DNA from: Kribbella jejuensis
Lineage (GTDB): Bacteria > Actinomycetota > Actinomycetes > Propionibacteriales > Kribbellaceae
Assembly (NCBI RefSeq): GCF_006715085.1
Contig: NZ_VFMM01000001.1
Coordinates: 2,232,001-2,296,000 of the forward strand
Direction: 5' to 3'
DNA length: 64,000 bases
Shown: piece by piece, positions 1 to 8,906 of the stretch
Position numbering within the stretch: position 1 is the first letter of the stretch
Layout of the letters: the number at the start of each line of letters is the position of its first letter
Notes under the pieces: model-generated
Told to the model about the DNA's origin: nothing
Seen by the model: the letters and a program-made list of their open reading frames with translations, nothing else
Databases searched by the model: none
Position numbers and translations under genes: made by a program

Positions 1-1874
1 AGTTTGAGCAGGTCCCGGGCGACGGCGTCGTTCTGCCGGAAACCGGGGCCGTTGAAGTGCGGGCGGGAGAACCCGGACGAGCCGGCCGAGCCGGACACCG
101 ACGGACCGAGCAGGAACAGGTTTTCCTGGACCGAGCCGTCGGCGCGGATCGCGCGGCACCGCGAGTCGGCCTTGAGCTGCCCGCCGCCGAGGCTGGTGCC
201 GTCGGCGGCGAACAGTTCGTCGGCCGCGAGGACGCCGGAGGCCAGCAGGCCGCGGAGCAACGGATCGGAGGCCGCGAGGACGTCGGGACGCGGGAGACGG
301 GCCTCGACGAACGCTCGCGCGGTGATCTCACCCGCCACACCGGGGCTCCAGGCAACGAATTTGTCGTTGTCGATAGCAACTTCCAGGTCAGGGCCGGCGA
401 ACCGGACGATTCCTGCGCGGTGCAGCGCGAGCAGCTCTTCCAGCCGCCGCGGCGGCGGCCCACTCGCCACGAATGAGAAGAACCCGTGCCACTCGGTCTC
501 CACCTTTCGCACCCGATCCTCGTCCGACAGTTGCCCGTCGGTGATCGCTCGCGACAACACGGTGTAGATGCTGAGCAAGGCGTTGAACACCGCCAGATCA
601 GCCGAGTAGGCAGGGTCGGCCCGCCGCAACAGGTCCCCCTCGATCAGCTCGACCATGAACTGCTCGAACCGTCCCCGCTCGGCGAACACCCTCCCACCCA
701 ACGGCCGATCCACCTCCTGCCGGACAAACCGATCCGCAGGATCCGGCACCGCAACAGCAACCACGTCCACGAACCCCCCATCGGCCTCCCTCGATCCGCA
801 GTTCTGGGCCGGCGTGGGGTGCCAGTTGTCCAGAGCCTTCGCGAACTCCTCCCAGGGCATGCGGACTCGCTCGGGATGGGCGGTGAACAACTGCTTGTAG
901 TGGGCGTACGCGAGTTCCTTCTCGATCAGTGGCAGTACGTCCCGGTCGAAGTCGAGGGGCCCGTCCCCGAGCGCCTCCTTCCTCAAGTAGTGCGTGGGAA
1001 CAGGCTTGGTACCGGCAACCGTGTAGCCCAGCTTCGAGTGGTACGGGACCCCGCGGCGCGACCCGACGTACAGCACCGGCTCGTCGCCGGACGGCCGGTA
1101 CGTGAGAAGCCCGTCGCACTCGTCGTACCAGCCGCCACGTCCCTCGGTGAGCAGCACCATCAGGTCGATGAACGCCTGCCCGAACCCGCGTACGATCACC
1201 GGTGCCTGCGGCCACAACCCGTCGAGATCGACGTCGGCCGTGTACCCGGGCGGAATGTAGGTCAGCCCCGCATCGGCGGCCTGTGCCGCCCAGGCGGATT
1301 CAGATGCCGTCGGCAACCGATCCAGGTAGCCGAGGGCAAGTACCACCGCGTCGGCCGCGATCTCGGCCCCGGACTCGAGCACCACCCGCTGGTCCGCGGT
1401 GAGCTCGACGGCCCGCTCCCGGTGCGTACTGACGGTCGCGGGGAGATCGCGGACGACGCGCTTCCACACCCACGCCAGGTACTCCGCCTGCTCCAGCCGC
1501 GACGGGAAGTCCATCGGCCCGGGCGGCTCCAGCCCGGCTTCCTCCAGGATCACCGCCCCCTCACCGGCAACCCAGGTGGCCAGGTCCGGCCCGGGAACGA
1601 TCGGCCCTTCGCACTCGACCGACTCGTCGGTGAAGATCGTGACGTCGGACGTCATCGAGTTCATCCACAGCAACCGCGACTGTTCCCGCCGCCAGATCCG
1701 GCCACCACCGGCCGGATACGGATCGACGACATGGATGTGTACGTCGCGACCGCCGAGCAACTCGTCCGCGCTGGCCGCGAACCGCTCCAGCAGGCCTACC
1801 GTCCGCGGCCCGCCGCCGACGAACACGACAGTTGCCGGCGGCTCCTTCCACGGGCGCATCGCCGAAACCGTCAT
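1..1874 (-). CDS. FAD/NAD(P)-binding protein, 3' end cut by window edge
   Basis: About 624 residues are visible and no stop is reached by base 3. The N-terminus after the start reads VVFVGGGPRTVGLLERF, a dinucleotide-binding GGG-P motif typical of the FAD-NAD(P)-binding family (PF13454 type) related to N-hydroxylating monooxygenases. A second conserved stretch near the visible end contains GPSVSGSAGSSGF and HFNGPGF, so the protein is probably almost complete. The ATG at 1874 forms an ATGA overlap with the stop of the upstream LLM monooxygenase gene, which fixes the start and indicates translational coupling. It is the last visible gene of the sulfur-type operon starting near 9028. Its substrate is unknown; an oxidative role in organosulfur breakdown is inference from context. 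Confidence 0.85.
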   Translation of the reverse strand, partial: MTVSAMRPWKEPPATVVFVGGGPRTVGLLERFAASADELLGGRDVHIHVVDPYPAGGGRIWRREQSRLLWMNSMTSDVTIFTDESVECEGPIVPGPDLATWVAGEGAVILEEAGLEPPGPMDFPSRLEQAEYLAWVWKRVVRDLPATVSTHRERAVELTADQRVVLESGAEIAADAVVLALGYLDRLPTASESAWAAQAADAGLTYIPPGYTADVDLDGLWPQAPVIVRGFGQAFIDLMVLLTEGRGGWYDECDGLLTYRPSGDEPVLYVGSRRGVPYHSKLGYTVAGTKPVPTHYLRKEALGDGPLDFDRDVLPLIEKELAYAHYKQLFTAHPERVRMPWEEFAKALDNWHPTPAQNCGSREADGGFVDVVAVAVPDPADRFVRQEVDRPLGGRVFAERGRFEQFMVELIEGDLLRRADPAYSADLAVFNALLSIYTVLSRAITDGQLSDEDRVRKVETEWHGFFSFVASGPPPRRLEELLALHRAGIVRFAGPDLEVAIDNDKFVAWSPGVAGEITARAFVEARLPRPDVLAASDPLLRGLLASGVLAADELFAADGTSLGGGQLKADSRCRAIRADGSVQENLFLLGPSVSGSAGSSGFSRPHFNGPGFRQNDAVARDLLK

Positions 1875-3187
1875 CGCGACAACCCCAGGTGGTCGCGCAG
1901 CGTCGTACCGCTGTACTCGGTCCGGAACACGCCGTACTCGCGGAGCAGTGGGACGACCCGGTCGACGAAGTCGTCGAGGCCGCCCGGGGTCAGATGCGGA
2001 ACGAGTACGAAACCGTCTGCCGCGTTCTCCTGAACGTGCCGGTTGACCGCTTCCGCGACCGTGGTCGGCGAACCGACGAACGTCTGCCGGTTCTGCTGGT
2101 TGATCACGGTCTGCCGCAGCGACCAGCCGTTCGCCTCGGCCTGCGCCCGCCATTCGGCAACGATCGGGAACGGATCGTTGTACCCGACGCGCCCCTGCGT
2201 CACCGACGATCCGACCACCGGGTCTTCGGCCGGCAACGGTCCGTCCGGGTCGTAGGCGGACAGGTCCCGTCCCCACAGCAGCTCCGCCAGCACCAGCGCG
2301 GTCGGCCCGGAGACTTGCTGCTCCCGGATGTACGCCGCCTTCTCGATCGCCTCGGCGTCGGTGTCCGCGACCACGACCGTCACGGCAGGCATGATCTTCA
2401 GCGAGTCCTCGCTCCGGCCGTACTTCGCCAGCCGCGACTTCACGTCCTTGTAGAAGGTCTGCCCAGCGGCGAACGTCCCGTGCCGGCTGAAGATCACGTC
2501 CGCGCTCGCGGCCGCGAACTCCCGGCCCTCGTCGCTGTCACCGGCCTGGATGATCACCGGCCGGCCCTGCGGCGACGGTGGCAATCCGAACCGTCCGTGG
2601 ATGCTGAAGTGCGGGCCGTCGTCCGCGAAGGCCCCAGCGCCTTCGCGGGCGAACGTTCCCGCCGCCTGGTCGAGCACGAGCTCGTCGCCGGTCCAGGAGT
2701 CCCAGAGTTTGCGCACGATCCGCAGCGATTCCTGCGCGCGGGTGTACCGGTCCGCCTTGTCCAAGTAGCCGCCGCGGCGGAAGTTCTCGCCGGTGAACGC
2801 GTCCCAGGAGGTGACGACGTTCCAGGCCGCGCGCCCGCCGGACACGTGGTCGAGCGTGGCGAGCCGCTTGGCGAGTTCGTACGGTTCGTTGAAGGTCGAG
2901 TTCACCGTCGCCGCGAGACCGAGGTGAGTGGTGACCGCGGCGAGTGCGCTGAGGACCGTCAGCGACTCGGGGCGGCCGACGACGTCGAGGTCGTGGATCT
3001 TTCCTTTGACCTCGCGGAGCCGGAGTCCTTCGGCCAGGAAGAAGAAGTCGAAGGTTCCGCGTTCCGCCGTTTCCGCGAGTTTCCGGAACGAGGAGAACTC
3101 GATCTGTGAGCCGGATGCCGGGTCCGACCACACCGTGGTGTTGTTGACGCCCGGGAAGTGCGCGGCCAGGTGGAGCTGCTTGGTCAT
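1871..3187 (-). CDS. LLM-class flavin-dependent monooxygenase, NtaA/SnaA/DszA type
   Basis: A 438-residue protein, normal length for this family. The N-terminus (LHLAAHFPGVNNTTVWSDP), the FDFFFLAEGLRLRE stretch and TLDHVSGGRAAWNVVTS are hallmarks of the nitrilotriacetate/pristinamycin/dibenzothiophene-sulfone monooxygenase group, which uses FMNH2 supplied by a separate reductase. The start ATG overlaps the stop of the second LLM gene (ATGA), and its own stop overlaps the FAD-protein start. An FMN reductase is encoded two genes upstream, so reductase and oxygenase are co-produced. In this operon a C-S cleaving or sulfone/sulfonate-type substrate is the likely target, but specificity cannot be read from sequence. 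Confidence 0.9.
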   Translation of the reverse strand: MTKQLHLAAHFPGVNNTTVWSDPASGSQIEFSSFRKLAETAERGTFDFFFLAEGLRLREVKGKIHDLDVVGRPESLTVLSALAAVTTHLGLAATVNSTFNEPYELAKRLATLDHVSGGRAAWNVVTSWDAFTGENFRRGGYLDKADRYTRAQESLRIVRKLWDSWTGDELVLDQAAGTFAREGAGAFADDGPHFSIHGRFGLPPSPQGRPVIIQAGDSDEGREFAAASADVIFSRHGTFAAGQTFYKDVKSRLAKYGRSEDSLKIMPAVTVVVADTDAEAIEKAAYIREQQVSGPTALVLAELLWGRDLSAYDPDGPLPAEDPVVGSSVTQGRVGYNDPFPIVAEWRAQAEANGWSLRQTVINQQNRQTFVGSPTTVAEAVNRHVQENAADGFVLVPHLTPGGLDDFVDRVVPLLREYGVFRTEYSGTTLRDHLGLSR

Positions 3188-4212
3188 CGCGCGCTCCCCG
3201 AGAACGTGTTCCGCGGTCGTCCCAGGCCCAGTCGCCCGCGCAGACTCCCGCCCCGATCCGCCGGCCCGGTCAACCCGCGCGCCCGCAGCTCGGGCAGCAC
3301 CTGATCAGCAATCACCGGCACGTCCAGCTCGAGCGAGGCCGGCCGCAGATGCACGCCGTCGATCCCCGCGGCGGCCCACCGCCCGATCTCCTCGACCAAT
3401 GCCCCGACCTCTTCGGCCTCTACGGGGAGTGAAACCACAATCACCGGCACAGAACGGGAGCCCTCCGCTGCGATTCCGCTGGTGCGCAGGGCCTGCAGCT
3501 GAGCGGCGACCTCGTCGGAATCCGGCAGCAACACCAACTCGGCATCGCGGGCAGCCTCGAGCGCCTCCGGCGTACGAACGAAGACCGCGGTCACTGGATG
3601 ACCCTGAGGGGGCCTCGGAACGATCGACGGACCTTTGACGGAAAACGTCGGCGAGGAGAAGTCGACGTAGTGCAGCCGCTCCCGGTCGACGTACCGGCCG
3701 GTCGAGGCGTCGCGGATGATCGCGTCGTCCTCCCACGAGTCCCACAACCGCCGGCTCACGTCGACGACGTACCGCGCCTCCCGCCAGGTCTCCGCAGCCG
3801 AGGCCGGCTCCCGGCGGCCGATCACCGCGGCCGCTTCACCGGATGTCGACACCTCGACAACCCAGCCGGCGCGACCGCCCGAGATGTGGTCGAGCGTCGC
3901 CACCGACGCCTGCACATGGAACGGCTCGGTGTGCGTGACCGTGATCGTCGGCAACAACCCGATCCGCTCGGTCACCGGAGCAACTCGCGCCGCCAGCCCT
4001 AGCGCATCGAGCCGCACGCTCACCCGGTCCGGTACGTCCTCGGGCGCCTCCAACGCATCGGCGAACGTCACGAAGTCGATCCCCGCCGCCTCCGCCCGCT
4101 GCGCGGCGCGTACCGCGAGCTCGCCGGTCAGCAGCGCCCGCGGATCCACCTCGGCACCGCGCCAGGCCGCCGGATCCGCGCCGGCCCCGTCGATCTCCAG
4201 ACCGATGATCAC
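3184..4212 (-). CDS. LLM-class flavin-dependent oxidoreductase (second paralogue)
   Basis: 342 residues from the GTG at 4212, which forms a GTGA overlap with the upstream stop; longer in-frame extensions would run into the neighbouring gene. The family signature TLDHISGGRAGWVVEVS and the FVTFADALEAPEDVPDR stretch place it in the luciferase-like monooxygenase fold. It is about 100 residues shorter than its neighbour and its middle is more diverged, so it may be a partner or a paralogue with another substrate. The C-terminal half is rich in Ala/Glu/Val. It is transcribed with the FMN reductase-GNAT gene before it and the NtaA-like gene after it. Confidence 0.85.
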   Translation of the reverse strand: MIIGLEIDGAGADPAAWRGAEVDPRALLTGELAVRAAQRAEAAGIDFVTFADALEAPEDVPDRVSVRLDALGLAARVAPVTERIGLLPTITVTHTEPFHVQASVATLDHISGGRAGWVVEVSTSGEAAAVIGRREPASAAETWREARYVVDVSRRLWDSWEDDAIIRDASTGRYVDRERLHYVDFSSPTFSVKGPSIVPRPPQGHPVTAVFVRTPEALEAARDAELVLLPDSDEVAAQLQALRTSGIAAEGSRSVPVIVVSLPVEAEEVGALVEEIGRWAAAGIDGVHLRPASLELDVPVIADQVLPELRARGLTGPADRGGSLRGRLGLGRPRNTFSGSAR

Positions 4213-5264
4213 GACGCCACCTTCAGCGCCACGGTGATCTCCTTGGCGAACGGCAGCGGCCCGACGGACTCGGGATCCGCCGCGGTGTCGAACTGCGGCT
4301 CGAAGCCCGCCGCCAGGTACAACCCAGCTGCCTCCGGCTGTCGCGGCCCCGTCGTCAGATACAGCCGCCGGTACCCGAGATCCGCGGCCGCGGCCTCCAA
4401 CTCCGCGAGCACCCGGCGCCCGAGCCCCTGGCGCCGATGCAGCTGCGACGTCCACATCCGCTTCACCTCGGCGGTCTCGTCGTCGTACCGCCGGATCGCC
4501 CCGCCGGCCACCGTTTGCCCGCCGTACCGCAACAACACGAACGCGCCACCGCGTTCACCGTGGAAGTCCGACGGCGGTACTTCGGTCAGCTGGGTGTTCT
4601 CGTTCGTCCGCCCGTACCGCGTGCTGTACTCGACGACGAGATCCGCCAGCAACGGCGCTGCCTCCGGGTCCTCCGGCCGTACCCGGACCGCCTCGACCGC
4701 TCCGAGCTGCAGCGGCACGCTCTCCACCACCGGCGCGCCCTCGACCGTTGCGAGAAACGCCTCGGTCACCTGGTACAGCGGTACCGACGCGGCCGGATCG
4801 AGCAGCAGCCCGCCGCCTTCATACACGTGGATGTGCGACGACAGTACGAACCACCCCTGCCCGATCGCGCCCGCGCCCAAGCTAGTCAGCACCGGCCGGA
4901 GCGCGTAGTCGATCACCAGCACGTGTGCCGGCGTACCACCCGTTGCCAACGGCAACACCGTCTTGCCCTTCAGTGCGTACTGCGGCAACAGGTCGAGGAA
5001 CACCTTCAGTAGACCGGAGTACGCCGCCTTGTAGACCGGGGTCGTGACGACGACGGCATCGGCGGCCTCCAGTACCGCGACCGCGGCGGAAATCGCTGGA
5101 TCGTCGGCCGCGCCGCGCAGCAGCGGCTCGGCCGGGAGGTCGCGGAGCACGATCGGCGTCACGGTGTGGCCGTGGCTGATCAGCCGTTTGGTGACGTGGT
5201 CGAGGACCGCGTCGGTGCGTGAGGAAAACGACGGACTGCTCGAAATCGTTGCGATGGTCGCCAT
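4209..5264 (-). CDS. NADPH-dependent FMN reductase (SsuE/MsuE type) fused to GNAT acetyltransferase
   Basis: 351 residues. The ATG at 5264 is preceded by AGGAGCG at a good ribosome-binding distance. Residues 1-180 are a flavodoxin-like FMN reductase of the SsuE/MsuE group: TISSSPSFSSRTDAVLD near the start, TPVYKAAYSGLLKVFLDLLP, then LPLATGGTPAHVLVIDYALRP. These reductases supply FMNH2 to two-component sulfonate or sulfone monooxygenases. Residues about 200-350 form a GNAT domain with an acetyl-CoA loop (LHRRQGLGRRVLAELE) and YLTTGPRQPEAAGLYLAAGF. SsuE proteins normally end after the first domain at about 180 residues, so this is a true fusion in one reading frame. The acetyltransferase may modify or detoxify a product or a sulfur amino acid; that is inference. 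Confidence 0.9.
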   Translation of the reverse strand: MATIATISSSPSFSSRTDAVLDHVTKRLISHGHTVTPIVLRDLPAEPLLRGAADDPAISAAVAVLEAADAVVVTTPVYKAAYSGLLKVFLDLLPQYALKGKTVLPLATGGTPAHVLVIDYALRPVLTSLGAGAIGQGWFVLSSHIHVYEGGGLLLDPAASVPLYQVTEAFLATVEGAPVVESVPLQLGAVEAVRVRPEDPEAAPLLADLVVEYSTRYGRTNENTQLTEVPPSDFHGERGGAFVLLRYGGQTVAGGAIRRYDDETAEVKRMWTSQLHRRQGLGRRVLAELEAAAADLGYRRLYLTTGPRQPEAAGLYLAAGFEPQFDTAADPESVGPLPFAKEITVALKVAS

Positions 5265-5278
5265 AGGAAAGCTCGCTC

Positions 5279-6223
5279 CTACTTCTTCGGAAGGCCGGGG
5301 GGATTGATCAAGGACTTCGGGACGGCCTCGGCCTGCAGTCCCCACTTGGCCAGGACCTTCGCGTAGCTGCCGTCGGCGATCGCCGCGTTCAGCGCGTCGG
5401 CGAGCGGCTTGACCAGGCCGTTGTCCTTCTTCGTCGCGACCGCGACCAGACCCTGCACCGGGTAGCTGGACGAGACGGTGCCGACGATCTCGGTCTGGTG
5501 CTGGGTGGCCACGTGGTACGAGGCGTTCGGGTTCGGGCCGAGGTACAGGTCGATCCGCCCGGACTGCAGCGCGAGGTAGGTGTCGGCGGACTGCTGGTAG
5601 TACTTGATGATCACGGGTTTGCGGCCGGCCGCGACGTCCTGCTTGCTCCAGTCGGCGAGGATCGCCTCCTGCAGCGTTCCGGAGCCGACGGCAACGGTCT
5701 TGCCCGCGACGTCGGCCGGACCGGTGACCTTCAGGCCGGAGCCCTTCTTCGCCTCGAAGGCGTGCAGCCCGAGCCGGTACGACGCGAAGTCGTACTTCTC
5801 CTTGCGCAGCTCGGACACTCCGATGTTCGAGATTCCGACCTGGTACTTCCCGGAATCGAGCCCGAGGAACAGGTTCTCCCAGCTGGTCGTCTCGATCTCG
5901 GGTTTCAGCCCGAGCACGCTCGCGAGCAGGTAGGCGATGTCGATCTCGACACCGATCGGTGTCTTGTTGTCGTCGGCGGTGAAGCCCAGTGGCGGCTGCC
6001 CGCCACCGGCGGAACCGTTGCCGACCACCAGCGTCCCCGAGTCCCGCACGGCCGCCGGTAGCTCCGCCGCGATCGCGTCCACCTTCGCCGAGGTGACGTG
6101 CGTCTGCTTCGCCGAGGTGTCGAAGGCGACCTCGGAGGCCTTCGATGCCGACGTGGTCTGCGGATCAGCGCAGGCAGCGAGCAACAGCACACCGGCGGAT
6201 ACCAGCATCAGATGTTTTCTCAT
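5279..6223 (-). CDS. ABC transporter substrate-binding lipoprotein (amino-acid type), copy 2
   Basis: 314 residues with a lipoprotein signal peptide: a short basic start, hydrophobic core and lipobox LLAAC with Cys at about residue 18. The mature protein is a family 3 solute-binding protein (GVEIDIAYLLASVLG, then TSWENLFLGLDSGKYQVGISN), ending INPPGLPKK. GAGGACGACTG precedes the ATG. It lies 9 bases after a very similar gene (6233-7171), and the two share long conserved stretches, so they arose by tandem duplication. Both probably serve the single permease/ATPase pair upstream. A sulfur-containing amino acid or related compound is the likely ligand from context. Confidence 0.9.
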   Translation of the reverse strand: MRKHLMLVSAGVLLLAACADPQTTSASKASEVAFDTSAKQTHVTSAKVDAIAAELPAAVRDSGTLVVGNGSAGGGQPPLGFTADDNKTPIGVEIDIAYLLASVLGLKPEIETTSWENLFLGLDSGKYQVGISNIGVSELRKEKYDFASYRLGLHAFEAKKGSGLKVTGPADVAGKTVAVGSGTLQEAILADWSKQDVAAGRKPVIIKYYQQSADTYLALQSGRIDLYLGPNPNASYHVATQHQTEIVGTVSSSYPVQGLVAVATKKDNGLVKPLADALNAAIADGSYAKVLAKWGLQAEAVPKSLINPPGLPKK

Positions 6224-6232
6224 CAGTCGTCC

Positions 6233-7171
6233 TCAGCTCGTGATCGGCAGGCCGGGCGGGTTGATCTCGGACTTCGCGACCGCCTCGTTCGAGACGTTCC
6301 AGCGGGCCAGTACCTTGGCGTAGCTGCCGTCCGCGATCACCGCGTTCAGCGCCGCCTGGTAGGCCTTGACCAGCCCGTCGTCCTTCTTGGTGGTGGCCGC
6401 GATCAGTCCCTGCAGCGTCGGCCCGGCGCCGGAGAACTTTCCGATCGTTTCCGTGTCGCCCGACGTCTTGACGTGGTACGCGATCGACGGGTTCGGACCG
6501 AAGTACGCATCGATCCGCCCGGAGCTCAGCGCCAGGTACGTGTCGGTGTTCTTCTGGAAGTACCTGATCGTTGCCGCGGGCAACCCAGCCTTGATGTTCG
6601 CCTCGTTCCAGTCGACCAGGATCTTCTCCTGGTTCGTCCCGGAACCGACCGCGATCGTTTTCCCGGCGATGTCCTTGCCGCTGGTGACCCGCCAGCTGCC
6701 ACCCTTCTTCGCCTCGAACGCGATGTCGTCCTTGCGGTACGTCGCGAAGTCGTACTTCTGCTTGCGCTTCTCAGTCACGGTGATGTTCGAGAATCCGACG
6801 TCGTACTTCTGCGAATCGAGACCGACGAACAGGTTCTCCCAGCTCGTCACCTCGATCTCCGGCTTCAGCCCGAGCGCGTCCGCGACCAGGTACGCAATGT
6901 CCACCTCGAGCCCGATCGGGGTCTTGTTGTCGTCGGCGTAGAAGCCGAGCGGCACACTGCCGCTGCCGAAGCCCGCACCGACGATCAACGTCCCGCGGTC
7001 GCGGACCTTGGCCGGCAACAGCGCGGCCGCGGCCTCGTTCTTGGCCGTCGTCACCCGGTTCTGGGAAGCCGACGTGTTCACACCGGTATCGGTGGTGGAG
7101 GAGGCGGTTGCCTGCGCGCCGCAGCCGGCCAGCGTCAGCAGTGCGAGGGAAAGGACGAGAAAGCGTTTCAT
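6233..7171 (-). CDS. ABC transporter substrate-binding lipoprotein (amino-acid type), copy 1
   Basis: 312 residues with signal peptide and lipobox LTLAGC (Cys about residue 17). It is a family 3 solute-binding protein like its neighbour: IGLEVDIAYLVADALGLKPEIE, SWENLFVGLDSQKYDVGFSN, ending INPPGLPITS. It follows the ATPase gene by only a few bases. Compared with copy 2 it differs mainly around the ligand cleft and the N-terminal linker, so the two may bind different but related ligands. Confidence 0.9.
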   Translation of the reverse strand: MKRFLVLSLALLTLAGCGAQATASSTTDTGVNTSASQNRVTTAKNEAAAALLPAKVRDRGTLIVGAGFGSGSVPLGFYADDNKTPIGLEVDIAYLVADALGLKPEIEVTSWENLFVGLDSQKYDVGFSNITVTEKRKQKYDFATYRKDDIAFEAKKGGSWRVTSGKDIAGKTIAVGSGTNQEKILVDWNEANIKAGLPAATIRYFQKNTDTYLALSSGRIDAYFGPNPSIAYHVKTSGDTETIGKFSGAGPTLQGLIAATTKKDDGLVKAYQAALNAVIADGSYAKVLARWNVSNEAVAKSEINPPGLPITS

Positions 7172-7174
7172 CAG

Positions 7175-7927
7175 TCAGAGCACCTTCGAGATGAACGCGC
7201 GAGTGCGTTCGTGGACAGGGTTGTCGAGCACTTCGCGCGGCGGACCCGACTCGACGATCCGGCCGGCGTCGATGAAGACCACCGTGTCGGCGATCTCCCG
7301 GGCGAAACCGATCTCGTGGGTGACGACGACCATCGTCGCGCCGTCCCGGGCGAGTTCCTTGATCACGTCGAGGACCTCGCCGACGAGTTCCGGGTCGAGC
7401 GCACTGGTGGGCTCGTCGAACAACAGCACCTTCGGTTTCAGCGCCAGCGCCCGGGCGATCGCGACCCGCTGCTGCTGGCCGCCGGACAGTTGCCGCGGGT
7501 ACGCGTCGGCCTTGTCAGCGACGCCAACCCGCTCCAGCAACTCCCGCGCGTACGTCTCGACCTCGGCGCGCTTGCGCCGCTGCGCCGACACCGGCGCCTC
7601 GACGACGTTCTCCAGCACGGTCAGGTGCGCGAACAGGTTGAACGTCTGGAACACGAACCCGACCTGCGAGCGCTGCCGGAGGATCTCCCGCTCGCGCAGT
7701 TCGTGCAGCTTGTCGCCGCGCCGCCGGTACCCGATCAGCTCGCCGTCGATCCGGACCAGCCCGCGATCCACCTTCTCCAGATGGTTGATCGCGCGCAGCA
7801 GCGTCGACTTCCCGGATCCGGACGGCCCGAGAATCACGGTCACGTCGCCGGCCGGTACCTCGAGGTCGATGCCCTTCAGGACTTCCAGATCCCCGAAGCT
7901 CTTGTGTACCCCTCGTACGTCGATCAT
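7175..7927 (-). CDS. Amino-acid-type ABC transporter ATP-binding protein
   Basis: 250 residues. Walker A is GPSGSGKST, the Q-loop follows in VGFVFQTFNLFAHLTV, the signature is LSGGQQQR, Walker B is VLLFDEPTSALDPE and the switch His is in VVVTHEIGF. This pattern is the polar amino acid (GlnQ/HisP/TcyC-like) subfamily. The ATG at 7927 overlaps the permease stop (ATGA). It energises import with the upstream permease and the two downstream lipoproteins. Confidence 0.93.
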   Translation of the reverse strand: MIDVRGVHKSFGDLEVLKGIDLEVPAGDVTVILGPSGSGKSTLLRAINHLEKVDRGLVRIDGELIGYRRRGDKLHELREREILRQRSQVGFVFQTFNLFAHLTVLENVVEAPVSAQRRKRAEVETYARELLERVGVADKADAYPRQLSGGQQQRVAIARALALKPKVLLFDEPTSALDPELVGEVLDVIKELARDGATMVVVTHEIGFAREIADTVVFIDAGRIVESGPPREVLDNPVHERTRAFISKVL

Positions 7928-8817
7928 CGCGTCGTACCTCTCGCGAACCGGCGTTCCACGTAGTACTGCACGATCGACAGCAGGGTGGTCAGGACGATGT
8001 ACCAGACCGTCGCGACCATCAGCAGCGGTACGACCCGGCTGTTCCGGCCGTAGATGACCTGGACCTGGTAGAAGAGTTCCGGGATCGCCATCACCGACAC
8101 GATCGACGTGCCCTTGAACAGGCTGATCACCTCGTTCGCACCGTTCGGCAGGATGGATCGCATCGCCTGCGGCAACACGATCCGGAAGAACTGCCGCAGT
8201 TTCGGGATCCCGAGCGCGGCGGCCGCCTCGGTCTGCCGGGCGTCCACGGAGATGATTCCGCCGCGGATGATCTCCGCGGCGTACGCGGCCTGGTGCAACG
8301 CCAGCCCGAGGACGGCGGCGCCGAGCGGACCGAACAGGTTGTTCGTACTGAAGTGCACGAACTCCGGCCCGAACGGGATGCCGAGGCTGAGTTCCTTGTA
8401 CAGATAGGCGATGTTGAACCAGAACAGCAGCTGCACGATCAACGGGATCGAGCGGAACGCCCAGATGTAGCCCCAGGCAACTACTTGCAGGAACGGGCTG
8501 CTGGACAGGCGCATCGAGGCGAGGACCGCGCCGAGCACGAAGCCCAGCACCGTTCCGTAGACCGTCAGCTGCACGGTCACCCAGAGCGCGGAGAAGATCG
8601 TCCGGGTGGCGAAGAACTGGAAGAACGTCGGCCAGTCCCAGCCCGGGTTCGTGGCGAGTCCGTGCACGAACATCGCGAGCAGGACGAGGACGGCGGCGAC
8701 ACCGACCCAGCGCCACGGGTGCCGGCGGGCGACGACGGGCAGTTCGGATTCGGGTAGCAACGCGGTGACAGGCGGTCCGGTCGTACCGGACGCAGGCGTG
8801 ACTGAAGTAGTGGACAC
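7924..8817 (-). CDS. Amino-acid-type ABC transporter permease
   Basis: 297 residues, GTG start at 8817 with AGGGAG upstream. There is an N-terminal cytoplasmic stretch, a membrane helix near 40-55, then the HisM/QM permease domain. The EAA loop is visible as EAAAALGIPKLRQFFRIVLPQAMR, the ATPase contact motif of this family. SLFKGTSIVSVMAIPEL is also typical of HisM/TcyB proteins. Only one permease gene is present, so it probably works as a homodimer. It is the first full-length gene after the leader peptide. Confidence 0.92.
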   Translation of the reverse strand: MSTTSVTPASGTTGPPVTALLPESELPVVARRHPWRWVGVAAVLVLLAMFVHGLATNPGWDWPTFFQFFATRTIFSALWVTVQLTVYGTVLGFVLGAVLASMRLSSSPFLQVVAWGYIWAFRSIPLIVQLLFWFNIAYLYKELSLGIPFGPEFVHFSTNNLFGPLGAAVLGLALHQAAYAAEIIRGGIISVDARQTEAAAALGIPKLRQFFRIVLPQAMRSILPNGANEVISLFKGTSIVSVMAIPELFYQVQVIYGRNSRVVPLLMVATVWYIVLTTLLSIVQYYVERRFARGTTR

Positions 8818-8849
8818 GATGACTCCCTGGCGGTGGGCAGGCTTCGCGG

Positions 8850-8869
8850 GCCCTTCGGCGGCGAAGGGC
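8850..8869 (-). promoter_or_regulatory. Perfect 8-bp hairpin between leader peptide and permease gene
   Basis: GCCCTTCG and CGAAGGGC are exact complements separated by a 4-base loop (8858-8861). The hairpin lies 38 bases after the leader stop and 32 bases before the permease GTG. There is no U-tract, so it may act by ribosome access, by Rho-type attenuation or as a spacer rather than as an intrinsic terminator. Confidence 0.5.
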
Positions 8870-8906
8870 AGCAGCGGGTGATGGGGCGGGGGTACGACGA
8901 CTCAGG

